The translations under genes were made by a program, and so were the position numbers. The notes under the pieces are model-generated. The model did not search any database, had not been told where the DNA came from, and was given only the letters and a program-made list of their open reading frames with translations. This document shows, one piece after another, positions 51,228 through 63,985 of a stretch of 64,000 nucleotides of DNA; the first letter of the stretch is position 1, and each line of letters begins with the position of its first letter. The DNA is taken from assembly GCF_949628265.1 (NCBI RefSeq), contig NC_088786.1:41189681-41253680 (forward strand). The letters run 5' to 3'. The stretch is from Cloeon dipterum. Lineage: Eukaryota; Arthropoda; Insecta; Ephemeroptera; Baetidae.

Positions 51228-51279
51228 CATTTCCAGCCCAGATTTCCTCCGCGGCGGTGACGACGTCGTCCCAGTCCAT
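51228..51279 (-). CDS. Alternative first coding exon of the CDR2-like gene
   Basis: An ATG at 51279 opens MDWDDVVTAAEEIWAGN and ends at a consensus donor (GTCAGT) in phase 1. The next exon of the CDR2-like gene (47105) also begins in phase 1, so joining them gives an in-frame protein of 685 residues with an aspartate at the junction, as with the other first exon. Vertebrate CDR2 proteins likewise have a short acidic, tryptophan-containing segment here. No other downstream minus-strand exons could use this donor. GA-rich DNA near 51405 upstream fits a promoter. Confidence 0.6.
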
Positions 51280-51609
51280 ATGGGAGCTGCGCTGTTTGTT
51301 TCGGTGTGGCAGAAACAGAAAAATGCTGCGCTGATGGATCTCGCCGAGTGAGTGTGTTTGTTGCAGAAGATCGAGCTGCAGCCTTATTGTGTCGGCTTCA
51401 TTGAAAGAGAGAGAGAGAGAGAGACTTTCACGAGAGCGCCTCCGTGGGCCAACTGCTGCTCCGGCGGCTGCCAACGCGAATGAATGTCTAGGTCGGAGAA
51501 ATAACTAGCAGCCAGCCTCCTCTCGGCCAAGACGCTGCTCAACTCGCCGCTCTCCCGCAATAAAATCACACACACTCGCCACACAGTCCACCTGCCCACC
51601 TTGCCAACC

Positions 51610-54600
51610 CGCACTCACACTCACACGCTCTTTGCTTTTTGATAGTAAAAAACGACACGCTCTTTTTTATAATCGCAGATAAGGCAAAATCTGGTGAAGC
51701 TGTTGGTTTGATGATGTGGGATGATTAAAAGATGTTAAATATGCTGCACGTACAACGATACATAATTATTTTAATGATGTGAATGGCGTTTTTTTCAAAA
51801 ATCGCGTTTTTCGAGCTGATAAAAACCTATCTACTCCATCAACTTTCAAGATAAATGGACGAATTTGGTGTCAAAAGACGTGGAGTTAAATTCTTCAGAG
51901 GTTCCGTTTTGTTGAATTTTGAATTTTTGTTCTGGACCCGAGATATGGCCGGCGGAATCCAATATGGGACGAAAAATACACTATTTTTGGCCTTTTCAAT
52001 TCAACGGCCAGATAGATTTTGTTGAAAATCCCACAATATCTTCTTCATTTGATACCTATCTGAAATGGCCAAGCAGCATTACCGGAAAAAATCCGGTCAT
52101 GGTGAATTTTTTTTTTAATTTTGTCCGAAAATTTACCATTCAAAAAATGATAGTACATAATTCGAAAAATCATCCGATTTTGAAAAATTGAGCACGGATG
52201 GACGCACCCCACCGAGGGGAATCGATTGGTGCCTGAATTACTCGCCTCCGGCTCATAGGGCCCCGCCTGGGCCCCGAAAACTACAATTTTGAAATGTCAC
52301 CAAACACGTTTTTTCACCTTTAAAAATTAATAACTCGGCTCCGATGGGTCGTAGAGTAAAAAACTAATGTTTGTTGGAATCACCATAAAATTCTGCGTCA
52401 AATTAATCCTAAAGCTACCCCCGTACACCCCCGCTTCCCGATAATTCTCCAAAAAGTTAAATATTTATGCATTTGAAAATGTTTAAATCTGGCTGAAAAC
52501 GGTAATTTTTGGATTAAAACCAATCATAGGTCTCAAGCACTTGTATTCTAAGGGATGAAAAAGAGGAATGATTTATCATATTTCATTTAAGAGCTAATTT
52601 AACTGTTTACACGCTTGATTGCTCTTAAAACATGGAATAAATTAATTTTAATTCCATTTTTGGTGGGGTTGGAATGGAGTTTACACCCTAAATTTGCTTC
52701 GCCTATCTAGGGGAGGTCATGAAGAGTTAAACGGTGGGCATTTTTTGTTAACTGGAAGCTTAGCAGCCAAGATTTAAGAATAAACGTGTTGTTAGTTCGC
52801 AGGGAGAAGCAATAAAAAATTAAACTGACCAAATCTCGAGTTCTAACAATCACAATTAAAAAATCTTCATACCATTCGACTCGTATTTACTTTCTATAAT
52901 GCACTGAGGGTGTTAAAGAGTGTTAATTGCTCGACTGTTTTGGAATGAGGTGCAAACAATAAAAAAGTAAGAAATAGCATGTTTCTGGGGTGAAAAATGG
53001 GGGTTGAAGGGTTAGCACTCTAAGACTGCTTCTGCTATCTATAGGGGAGGTTTAGACTAGCCTATTGGTGTTTGGTTTTTGAAAATCTGACCATTAGAAG
53101 CTGAGATTTGGGCGCGCAAACATTAAAAAAATTTGAAGAAAAAAAACGCAATTTTTGTAGTTTTAATTTTTTAACAATTTTTGAGCATTCTTTAAATTGG
53201 CAATGTAAAAATACAAATATTTTCGGATGTGTATGTTCAAATTTCACTTTCAATTAAAAATAAAAACGATTTTCAATGGTGTCCCAAATTTAATTTTACG
53301 ACTAACCTGCTGAAAGTAATTATTTTTACATTTTAAACAATAAATTTAATCAATAAGAATTAAAAAAAAATCAAATTTGATCTGCCCAATTTATTTTTGA
53401 GTGGTCGAGCAGGTGCAAGTTAGAAACTAGTTCAAGTGCGTGTGCCAAAACGAAAAGATTGGCGTTGCAAAAGCGAAGAATGGGCTCGGAAAAGTCTAAA
53501 ATTGGCCGCGCGATAAGCGTCGCAAAGCCGCGCGGCCAAAAGGCGCCCGATTTAACCGTGTCGGGCGCGCGCGCGCGCTCGCGGGGCCACGTGCCCCTTG
53601 GCACGCGTCCGAACTCGGCTCTTTCGACAATTACGCGAATGGATTCGGCCGCCGACGCCACCGGACGCCCACACACACGTTATTAACAGGTGCTTAAGGA
53701 AGAGAAAATTGTTTTGCACGACCGGCACTTTTATCTCGGCGCGTTATCGTCCGCTCGCAGGCAGGCGAGACTTTCAAATCGCGGAACGCGAGACACAATG
53801 CGCAGCCACTCTCTCACCGCGCGCGCTCTCGTGAAATTAAACTGGTTTTTGACTCCTTTTCATTCATACGCGCGGGAGTAATTTAATCAAATCGGAAATT
53901 TCATCTAAATGCTCTCCAGCGGTGAAATTTAAATTTCTAAACGCGCAGAAACAGGAGGAGAGGAAATTTTGATTAAAATCCGGACGAAATTTAAATACTT
54001 TGATTTCGATATAAATTTTTATTTTGAACTCCAGCAATCAGGCGGATTTAAAATGGTACAATATATTTAATAATTACTTATTTAATGTGTATAATTACGA
54101 TATTTTTGGAAAACGAAAATACAAAAGCACAATAATATATGGCAACTTTTCTTAGAGAAAATTCTGTCTTGGTTTTTTCTGCTAAGCCTAAAGCCTTAAA
54201 ATAATTTAATAAAAAAAGAGAAACAGCTACAAAGACGTCGATCGTGGTAACAACAATTTGGAATATGAAAATTCTTTCGTTTTCTTTTCTATCGCGGCGC
54301 GCGTCACGTGCGGCGTGGCGCGGCGTGTCTTTCGCTTCAATGCTGAATGAATGCATACATAATTAATTAGACGTACATAATAATACCAGCTAAGAGGAGT
54401 GTTCGTTCGTTCGTTCCTTTTCTCACGCGTGCCTCTCGATCGGCGGCGACAACAATACATGTATAAAAAAGCAACACAGGTACAACAAACGCCGTCTCTC
54501 ATATTTTGTTTCGATTTGTTTTTCTGCACGCATGCGCACGTCTTACGAACTAAAAACGACAGAAAAATCTCGCGCCAAGCAGCACATTTATCATTTTTAC

Positions 54601-54760
54601 TTTCGCGCTACAATAGGAATGGAAATTTTCAATTTGGACCAGATCATATCGCAAGCTTGTTGCCACGGGTTAGTTCGCAGAGCTGCCGCTGGGTGGCACC
54701 AATTTGTCAGTTTAATGCACCGCCATTTCATAGTTGCGAGGAAAAATATTTTTTTAGGTT
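51610..54760. other. Intergenic DNA with dispersed repeats
   Basis: The segment 51780-52440 resembles the repeat in beta-spectrin intron 4. Three related 120 bp blocks at about 52680, 52830 and 53000 alternate in orientation. At 53460-53660 is a CpG-rich patch with an inverted repeat TTGGCCGCGCG/CGCGCGGCCAA and a CACGTG box. No gene was found. Confidence 0.5.
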
Positions 54761-54769
54761 TCCGCGGAC

Positions 54770-55200
54770 CTGCCACGCCCCATTTTCAAATATCCCGATG
54801 ATTGTGGAAACTGCCACGCCCCCTTTTCAAATTTCCAATAGATTGTGGAAACTGACACGCCCCCTTTTTCAAGTTTATTCGTTATTAAAGGGAACTGCCA
54901 CACCCCCTTAACAAATTCCTTATTGCTTATGGCAACTACCACGCCCCCTTTTCAAAATTCTCATCGATTTGGCAACTGTCACGCCCCCCTTTTAGAAATT
55001 TCCAGTAGATTGTGGCACCTACCAGGCCCACTTTTCAAATTTCCCGTCATTTGAGGGAACTACCACACCCCCTTTCCAAAATTCCCGTTTCTTATGACAA
55101 CTACTACGCCCCCTTTTAAAACTCATTGCTTGTGCCAAATGACACGCCCCCTTTTTCAAGTTTCCCGTTTATTAAGGCGACTTTCACGCCCCATTTTCGA
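54770..55200. repeat. Tandem array of CACGCCCCCTTTTCAAATTTCC units
   Basis: About eleven imperfect units of 38-45 bp, each containing (C/A)CACGCCCCCTTTTCAA and a GATTGTGGAACTG-like spacer, all in one orientation. It resembles the looser array at 25655-26262. Confidence 0.88.
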
Positions 55201-56703
55201 CTTTCCCGAGCCAGAACTAAAAACAAAATGGACGGTGCTGCCCTCCAGCGGAGCTCCTCTACACATTTTAAATAGAAAATAACGATTTCCATCCCTGCAA
55301 TTAACAATTCTTGCAGCCGCTCATTCTGTTGGCCTACACGCGGACATTGGAGTGGACAACATGCGTTAGAAGCGGCTGCACATTAACGGGCGTGGACAGC
55401 CTCGGCTCGGTTTGCCGTGAATGCAAACCGGACGAAGCGAAAATAGGAAAAAATTATATATTTATATAAGCACAATCATTCTAGCTCTCGGTGATTAGTG
55501 TGGTCCTTACAAACCTACTGACTGGAACACAATAATAGGACGTCGCGTCTTCATTCAAAATCCAAAGTCGCCATGGAAGCACAGCTTTGAGTTGACAGGA
55601 AATGCAAGTTCGAGATTAATTGGCACCGCGCGCACCACGTGTTCAGAGAGAAAACAATAATTATTAAACAATACACTCAGGCAGCGCTCAGAATTCATTA
55701 TACACACAGGCTGGAGATGCTTTCTGAAGAGGAGCTCGAGGAAGAGGAGAAGTATTTGTGTTCCTTCAGTTTTTTTAAAACTAATTAATCATTAAAATCT
55801 TAATTTAACCATTTGCCAGAGTTCAAAATAGAGCCACGTCGTTCTCTCTTCCGTCAAAGCCGTTTCCGAAAGCAAATCCGTGCCGAGGACCTCGTTATAA
55901 CAACAGACGGCCGCCATCTTGGATGCCAAGATGGCGGCTGCTGTTTGTAAACATACCGGGGTCCGCCAGCAACACCTCGATTTTGCGTGTGACAAATCAT
56001 TTGTAAACATTATATGGCATTTCCGTAGGTAAAAACGTGTAAAAATCTCTTTCCAAAATATTCTTTCTCTCGTCTAAATTGTGTATATGGCGCGTGAAAT
56101 GCAAAATACATACATTTTCGTCGACATTATTGTTTTTACACTCGCAGAGTCATTGTGCTTAGAAAGCTTGCCATAGAAAAACATCTATCTTCGTTTGTAA
56201 ATATCACTCAAATGGAATTGTCTGGGAGAAACAAAGGGCCAATATCAGATCAACAGGGTTGCCAGCCGCCGCGCGTGTGCGTGTGTCCGAAACCCAAAGG
56301 CATTCCAGCAGATGAATTTTTAATACTCAGCAGTTCTAAAAAATACTCCAAAGAGAAGGACGAGCGACCATTTCAGTCTTTTGACAGGCGAGATAATCAA
56401 AAGAGGGACTGCGGAAAATTGCCACGCCCACTGATTCATCCGAACGGCCAATTTTCCGCGACAAACAAAATTTTAACAGGTTTAAATCCCGGAAATCTAA
56501 GCAAGGAAGCCATTTTATGGCCAGGTATAAATAAATTTACGATTTTGGACCCTTAATTCACAAACAAAGCACGTTTTTACCAAAAAAAAAAATTTGCGTC
56601 CTGTCATTCAGGGACAAGTGACGTCAGAAAGGCAGGGCCAGCTGCTGGAATGCGACCGAGTTTGGGCGACGGCGGGGGCAGGGAGGGGGCAACCCAGCCT
56701 CCG
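55201..56703. other. Intergenic DNA downstream of the ATF3-like gene
   Basis: Contains an imperfect hairpin (55312-55321 with 55371-55380) and a palindromic YY1-type site at 55910-55938. The 133-codon plus-strand frame at 56155-56556 has no recognisable features. No clear AATAAA for the ATF3-like gene was found. Confidence 0.4.
55910..55938. promoter_or_regulatory. Palindromic pair of YY1/Pho-type sites
   Basis: Perfect 13-base arms GCCGCCATCTTGG and CCAAGATGGCGGC separated by ATG. Each arm contains the YY1/Pho consensus AAGATGGCGGC. A promoter role is inferred. Confidence 0.55.
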
Positions 56704-59700
56704 TCAGGCTATGCAGCCGCTGTCCATGCCCTGTGCCGAGTACATGTCCACGTGGTACGCCGAACTGGGCGGCGAGCCCCGCGGGGGGCTGCCCGTCGAG
56801 TAGTAGTTGGCGAACTGTTGCTGCTGGCTCAGGTGGGGGGCAACCTGGTGCGGGTCCACGTACTCGGACTGCGGCTGCAGCTTCAGGCAGGACGACTGGT
56901 GCATGGTCAGCATGTCCATCAGGTGCCGCTGCTCGCTCTCCAGGTTCTTGATCTGCGCCTTCAGCTCCTGGTTCTGCGAGTCCAGCACCTCAGACTCCTG
57001 TCGAAACTCTTAATTAGGATCGGGTTGAGATGCATTGATCGGAGAGAACTTTCTTTTTATGACAAAATAATGTTCCAGGTCAAAGGTCAAGGTCGTTTAT
57101 TTTTCGAAAATGAAGACTTTAAGGTCCGATAAAGGGAAAATATGTAGCCCATGGTATTCTACACAAATACTCCAAATTTCAAAGCTGTAACCACTATAGG
57201 TTTGCCACAATGTTTATTTTAAGTTTAAATTCAGGGCTTGACCTTTGACCTCACCTGAAATTTTTCCTCTAATTGATTAATTCCGGCCATTTTCAGAACT
57301 AAAACACAAATTGTGAATTCATGACGGCAAAATTCACCTTTTAGGGTCTTACCCTGACTTGACCCTGAGAAAGGTCGTATTTTAAAACCATTTGTTCAGC
57401 AAAGTTGGTGTCTTTCCAACCTTGATGAGCTCAATTTTAAAGTCATGACTGTCAAAAGGAACGATTTCCAAAATTCAGGGTCTGACCCTGACGTTAACCT
57501 GAGGGTAAACATTTAAAAATGTCAAAGTTCAGCAAGTTTGGTGTCTTTCCATAGGTTCTCGACCCTGCTGAGCTCAAATTTCAAGTCAGAACTGTCGAAA
57601 GGCACGATTTTCTACCTTCAGGGTCTTACCTTGACGCAAATCTCAGGGTTAACATTTGAAAAATGTCCAAATTCAGCAAGATTGGTGTCTTTTCAACCCT
57701 TCTGATTTCAAATTTCAAGTCAGAACTGTCGAAAAACATGACTTACAGTCTTTAAATTAAGAATAAGTAGTTTTGCACTCTTTACAGTAATAAATATTAT
57801 ATTTAACCTTTTTAATTTTTACTCTTATTTCAAATCCAAACTACAGCGTCATGAAATAATTTCATTCAACGAACGGCTGTAAGTTAAAAATAAAGTGAGG
57901 TTGGTATGCAACCGGTCGCGCACCGGAGCGAAGCAGGAAAGCAGCTGATCGCCAGTCTCCCGAAATGTAGATTGGAATTCATTAGCGACGTGCCTGGCGA
58001 TTTGTGTGCGTTGCGAGAGATTGTTTGACGCGACAACACTGCAAAGTACACAATCACACGAAAGAGAGAGAGAGAGAGGGAAAGGGCAAACAGCACATGG
58101 TGCGCGAAGGAGGAAAGCAAACAAACAAACCTGCACGAGGTTGACTGTTTTCTCGCGCTTTTTCAGACGACACTTGGTGGCTGCGATTTTGTTTCTCTCG
58201 CGACGTCTCCGCCGCCTCTCCGCGTCCTCGGTCGTCAACTGAACAAAACAGAAAGAAAATTGTTTCAATCAACAAATTAAAAGCGGCACGACGAGGAAAG
58301 ATTTAGAAATTAATTGATAAGCGAGGCAGACGAGTCAAAAGTCAAAACCGCGCGCGGGTTTCCCTTCTTCTGGTGCATATTACCGCGCCATCCTGTTGCA
58401 GATTACACATTCACATACGTAACGGGCTTTTTAAAACAACCATATCGGGACATGATTATTTCGGTCTAAACATTTTTAAATATATGACCGTACGTTTCGG
58501 TTGGTAAAAAGAGCAACGACGCGATCAAATGCTCGGCATTCGACCACACAGGCTCCACGCTTAATTCAAATAAATTAACGAGGCGTCAGTCAACAGCGTC
58601 GTCTCTCCTGTTAAATGAGTGAAAAATATTTCTCCTTCACTTACGGCAAGAATTTAATGAAATTTAACGCAAGAACCTTCGAATTATTCAACCGGCGGAC
58701 AAAGATGGATTTGAACGAGCGCACGAGAATGCAGGAAGCGCTTCGAAACTAGTTGAAAACAGGATTTTGTTTGTGCAGCACAGGTTGCAAAAGCAATTTA
58801 CAGAATTATATTAACAGTCGCATCTGCAGCAACAATCTTGAGCCGTGAAGCACGTGAGATAGATAAAAGGTGTAATTATTATTCGAATTGATTGCGAGGG
58901 GAAAATATTGCGTCATTTCAACAAGGGAAATTTGTTTGTGCAAGCAAAAACAAATAAATTACCTAACACAAATAGTAATCATTGATCTTACATTTTGAAC
59001 ACAATTTAGTAGACATTAAATCTGATCACATTGTTTTGAAAAACCCGCATTTGTCCGGAAAAACGTTGCATTGCAATTTTTTAGCTGTAATTTGTGTTAC
59101 GTGACTTGTGAAAAAAATTATCAAAGGATTACACCACGAAAATTGACTTGGAGAAGAGCAACAATAGTATGAAAAAATTTATAAATTTTAGATTTTGTGT
59201 TTAAATTGAGAGAATTGATACTGAAAAATCATGCAAAGCTTGTTGCAAATGCATGAAATCATACCTTAGGATTAAATTGAAGCCGAAAGTAACATAATTA
59301 GCTTTGTAAATTTTTTAGAAAAGTGTCTAAAAAGTTTCAACTGTCTCCTTACTCGAAATCCTATTTTATTTCACAACAAAGAGTTTCCCAAAAGGGTTTC
59401 ACACGCTGTAGGACACATCTCGACCAGAGGAATCGAAATCTGCCAAGAAAATGTGGTCAAGCGCTGGAAATTTTAGAGAAAATTTGTTTTTTTTTTTATT
59501 GCAAATTATAGAACAATTATTCAACAAATGTACTGACCTCGTCATCGCCGGATGACCCGACGCTGTGGTGATACATTTTCGAGAGCTTGGAGTAGGCGGC
59601 GGAGGGGTCGTCGGGGAGGGCGGCGAGGGGGTCGGCGGCGCCGCCGGGGGCGGCCTCCGCCGAGTGGTGGCGCCGCTTGGACTGGATGGTCAGCTTGAGG

Positions 59701-59990
59701 CCTTCCTTTATCAGCTGCGAGCACGTGTGCTGCACGCTCGGCGGCGCCGGCGGCGGCAGCATCGCGGCGCCGCCTCCGCCCGAGTCGTCGCCGGCCGGCG
59801 GCGCGGCGCCGCAGCAGCCCATCGGCGTGGCCGGCGCCGAGTGCGGGTAACTGAACGGACTGCCGAGCCCGCTGCTCATCGCGATCACCGAGTTGAGCAC
59901 CTCCGGCGTCCGCGGCGCCGCGCACGAACCCTCCGCCGCCGCCAGCGTCGACGCCGCCGTCGCCGCCACGTTCACGTTTAAATTGTACAT
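56704..59990 (-). CDS. Atf3: ATF3/JDP2-like bZIP transcription factor
   Basis: Three coding exons (59990-59538, 58238-58131, 56997-56704), all in phase 0, give 284 residues. Exon 1 encodes a Ser/Ala/Pro-rich N-terminus. Exon 2 encodes the basic region ERRRRRRERNKIAATKCRLK, whose NxxAAxxCR signature is that of Fos/Jun/ATF proteins. Exon 3 holds the leucine zipper (VLDSQNQELKAQIKNLE, then HLMDMLTMHQSSC) and a Gln/Pro/Ser-rich tail. The zipper ending HQSSC parallels the HRPTC end of ATF3 and JDP2, which separates it from Fos and Jun. Such factors dimerise with Jun or themselves and bind AP-1/CRE sites in stress responses. The ATG at 59990 is preceded by an acceptor at 60010, so an untranslated exon lies upstream. 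Confidence 0.9.
56998..58130. other. ATF3-like gene intron 2
   Basis: Apart from the tandem half-elements described separately, it contains AGGTCAAAGGTCAAGGTCG near 57077, a direct repeat of nuclear-receptor half-sites, and a GA microsatellite at 58062-58080. Confidence 0.5.
57335..57740. repeat. Three tandem half-copies of the palindromic element
   Basis: A unit of about 140 bp runs from AGGGTCT-ACCCTGACG through CAAGTTTGGTGTCTTTCC and CGACCCT to CAAATTTCAAGTCAGAACTG and is repeated three times head to tail. It corresponds to the core plus right arm of the dispersed 170 bp element. Confidence 0.8.
58239..59537. other. ATF3-like gene intron 1
   Basis: AT-rich; no exon, repeat or RNA gene recognised. 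Confidence 0.5.
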
Positions 59991-60009
59991 TCTAGAGAAG
60001 CTCGCCGAG

Positions 60010-63000
60010 CTGAAACAACATCAATAAAACACTTTAAATTAATAAAATTGATTTTTTTTTACTTATTTTTATAGTAAATAAAATTAATTTTTTTCATCGG
60101 TTGCTAAACGTATTAAGTTTTAAATTTTCTAATCCATATTTCTAATTTGAAAGGAGCAAATTTATTAAGTTTCGCAGTAAACAAGCGAAATTCACGTAAG
60201 AAACAATAATTTTTAAAAGAATTAAATGCATTTTTTGTTTTATTTTGAAATTTAAGTTTAAAAAATGGGTATAAATTATTTCAAAAATACTTGGAATTAT
60301 ACTAGTAATTAAATATAAATTATAAAACGCTAGTCAGCTGTATTTAAATGAAGTGCGTTAAAGAAAATTATTAAATCTCAAAGTTCTTAAAAGATGTTTA
60401 AATAAAAATAGGTGGGACCGTTGGAATATTGAAAGAATTAAAATAATTAGAAGTCAATATAAAGAAGAAATCAAATTTGGAGTCAAAATTGATATTAGAA
60501 ACGGCTGCAGTGAAATTTAAAAAAATCAAATATTAAAAAAAACAAGTCAATTTGTTAATTTGACATCAAATTCGAGTTTTTCGGGGTCGGAAACCTAATA
60601 AATGACACCAAGTTCGCTGATTTTGAACGATTTTTACAATTTCAACACTCAGGGTCACGTCAGGGTCAGGCCCTGAAAATTGAACCTGGCTTACAATTGG
60701 ACCATTTAGGTTTAAATAATGTGCCAGACTAGTTTGAACATGATTAACTGAAATTCATCAACCGAGAAACAAATTTTCATTTCAAAGGTCACTCAGGGTC
60801 CGTAACGGATTTTAATCTTGAAACCGTAATTGCAGCGGAACTGCTGAACGTGTGTGCATGAAATTTGGTGTGCTTGGGCAGAATTCCAAGGGCTATATTT
60901 TGGTCTAAAACTCACACAAATCAGAGTGATCTAAAAACCTCAAAAATCGAAATTTCGAAAAAAGTGACCTTTAAATTTAGTAAATTCAAGTAAACCTGGT
61001 TGTAATTAATTTCAAATGTTCCAAAACTCGTCCAATCGTTCCCTAAACTTCCTAGCATATTTTAGAAAAAAATTAAACTTTTGCAAATTCGCAAATTTGC
61101 AAAAAATTCCGTTCCTGGTCAATTTTCAATTTAAAAATTAATTAGATATCATTCAGATACATAAAACGAACGTTATTTTCATCAGTTTAGAGTAAATTTC
61201 CTGAGTCAAAAATTAAAAACAAAATCTGAAAGTGTCAATTTTTTGAAAAATCAGCTAGTTTTGTAAAATTAAACCTGACACACTCGACAAAGTGGAAATT
61301 TTCCATAATAAAATTATTTTAAAAGTGCCAAAAAATTATAGATTTAGGCTAAGATAAATTTCAACGATAAAACACTCGAAAAAATTGAAATAAAATCCTT
61401 TCGCTTCTTTTTCAATCATTGAAAATTCAAAGGAGATCAAAATTTCACTGAAAAAATAATTTTAATGGAATGAATTAAATAGAAAATTATTTTCCCTTAG
61501 AAAACAATACCGTTTTCTGGGCTTTTATACGTACAACATATATAAAAATGCATTTTAGCTCTTTAAAATAATCAAATTTGTCAAAAAAATAAAAGTGAAT
61601 CCTTCAGGAAGGCCGTGGCGTGGAGAAATTGGTGGAATTGGGTCGAGAGTGGAGAGCGGGCGGGCGGTTGGGCGGCGTTGGAAGGCTCTCTCAAAGGAAC
61701 ACAAACACGCACACACATTGAAGCGCGGCGCAGCTCTCGGACCGCCGAGTCAAAACTCTTATCTGCGCGGCGCGAACAAATGCCGCGACTTTAAAACAAG
61801 CTGCCTCTTTCATATTTACCAGCCAGCCAGCTATTCACACACCACACACACACACACACACACATACAAAAAAAAATGCCCTAGCTCACACTCGTTCACT
61901 AACTCAGCTGCCTCGAGTGCGTGGGATGAACGCAGAATAAGAAGAAAAAAAATAACTTTATGCTGAAAACGACGGCAGCAGCCTCCCAGAGGAAATCGGA
62001 AACACAGTTAAAAGTCAAGCTTTTTCAACAAAAGGAATCGATTTAATTTATAATACGATATGAATATACTTTACTACGATAAAATGTAAACATTTTATTT
62101 GATTAATTTCCCCGTCAGTTGTGTTGAAGCGGTTAACGCACCAGCATGTTGTTTTTACATGCTTGAGATGACTGATTGTTCCAATTATTGTCAATATATC
62201 TCACTTAATCAAGCAAACGAGCCGGTCTGTCAACTTTGGACACCAACCGCCTTGTTTTAAATTCATTCCGCGTCGCTTTAGTTCGGAAATATGCGCCGAA
62301 ATTGCACAAATTCATCGAATTTTGTTCTTTAAACAAATACCAAAGATTCGCAATTGTTCTTTTCAAAAGGTGAGGACTATTTTATTTTAATTCATAGCAA
62401 AGAGATTATCCAGAACGTTTAATGCACCGTTGGAATGGATATCGACGGCGAGAGGAACGAAAATCCACGAAGATAAATGGTCAAATTTTTAGTTTAAACT
62501 GTTTAGAAAAGTCCTTTTTTTAAAAATTACTGGAAATATTTGTAGCAAATTTAATTTTAACCCACTTTAAAAGATTAAAAACGACGAAAAATAAATGGAC
62601 AATTTTTATTTTTTGGTTTTAATTTTTTTCACGAAGGTTTTTCTCGAAAAGCTAAAGGTCTTTTTCACCACTGAGTTTTACAATTCGATTTTAACCAATT
62701 TCTTGCGCGAGAAATGAATTTTTTCCATGGGAAAATCTACAATTTGCGGTCGGAATGGTCAAAATTTCCTCTATTGCGCAGATTTTTTATTTTAAATTGC
62801 CGTTTGCTGCCTCAATTTCTCCAAAAATTGCTCTTTGACAGTGTTTCAAGTCGAGGTCATGAGCTAGTAATTAAAATTTAAAGAATGAAGGTTTTCGGCA
62901 CCCTGTTAAATAAATTTTCGGGCGAAGGATTGAAGAGAAAATCGGCAAAATATATTAAGGATAAAATTTTCTACGTAAGCGCAGAGAAAAACTTGAAAAT

Positions 63001-63985
63001 GGCTGTTTGTCCTTCAAAAATATTCGTCTTTTATGTCAAATGCTCTGGAATTTAAATTTTAAAAGTGGATTTAAGGTCCTAAAATCGGCAGTTATGAAAT
63101 TAACTTGGTAAAAACAATATTTTCAATTAAAAATAGTAATTAGGGACGAAACAATTGACTGTTTAGCTCGAAATAAATTGTTTGCTGCCACATTTAAACA
63201 AATTAGCTTTCCCAGGGTCAAGAATTCGAAATATAATTAAAAAATAATTGCACAACCAACGTGGCTACGAAAGTATTGCTCCTCAACCTAACAAAAAACA
63301 GGTTACCCGCGTCTTTGGCGGTGATATAATTTGGAATTTTAAGTGCTTCCTTTAGCGGACGCTCGTCGCCATTTTTAAATAAAATTTAAAAAATCTTTCT
63401 TATTTTTTTCTTTCAAATTTTTAAATAAATTAATCGCAATAGATATATTTAAAATTCAAAATGGCGAGTTTAAAGGCCAGTCAGGAGAAAATTTAATTTA
63501 AATTTTGCAGATGAATAGGCAAAAATTCCGCAAATCTATAAAATTTCATTGAAAATACAATAAAAAAATTTAAATCACCGTCCCGAACATTTAAAGAATT
63601 TTTTTAAAATATGAAATAGCAAAAAATTAATCCAAAATAAAAAATAAACAAAGAAATTAATTGGGTTTTCCCCCAGTGGGACAGTGTCCGGCGTCCGGCG
63701 GGCGAGGAGGCGCGTTTCGTGTGCCACTTTGCCCGATTGTCGGTGTGTTGTGTTAGTGCGAGAAAAGCGGCAAGAAAGCATAGGTCACGGCTGCCGCGAT
63801 GCAAAGAAAAGAAAGAAGAAAAAGACGACGAAGAAGGCGCGGCCGTGGGACTGCGGCTGCGGCGGCGGCGGCGGACACCGCGGAGGAGCCGTGTGTCCGT
63901 GCGCGTCCGCGCGTCCTCGAGCCACAGGTGGGTGCGGCGGGGTGCGAGGGGGCGTGGTGGGGGGTGCGGGTGGTGCGGCACTCAC
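60010..63985. other. ATF3-like gene 5' untranslated intron
   Basis: Long AT-rich intron. Near 60561-60690 it has a left-half copy of the palindromic element (TGACATCAAATTCGAGTTTT, then CAGGGTCACGTCAGGGTC). A CA microsatellite lies at 61845-61865. No coding exon was seen. Confidence 0.5.

Noticed and set aside
56155..56556. Plus-strand frame of 133 codons
   Set aside because: No recognisable domain and no promoter or poly(A) support, and it runs through a copy of the CACGCCCAC repeat motif.
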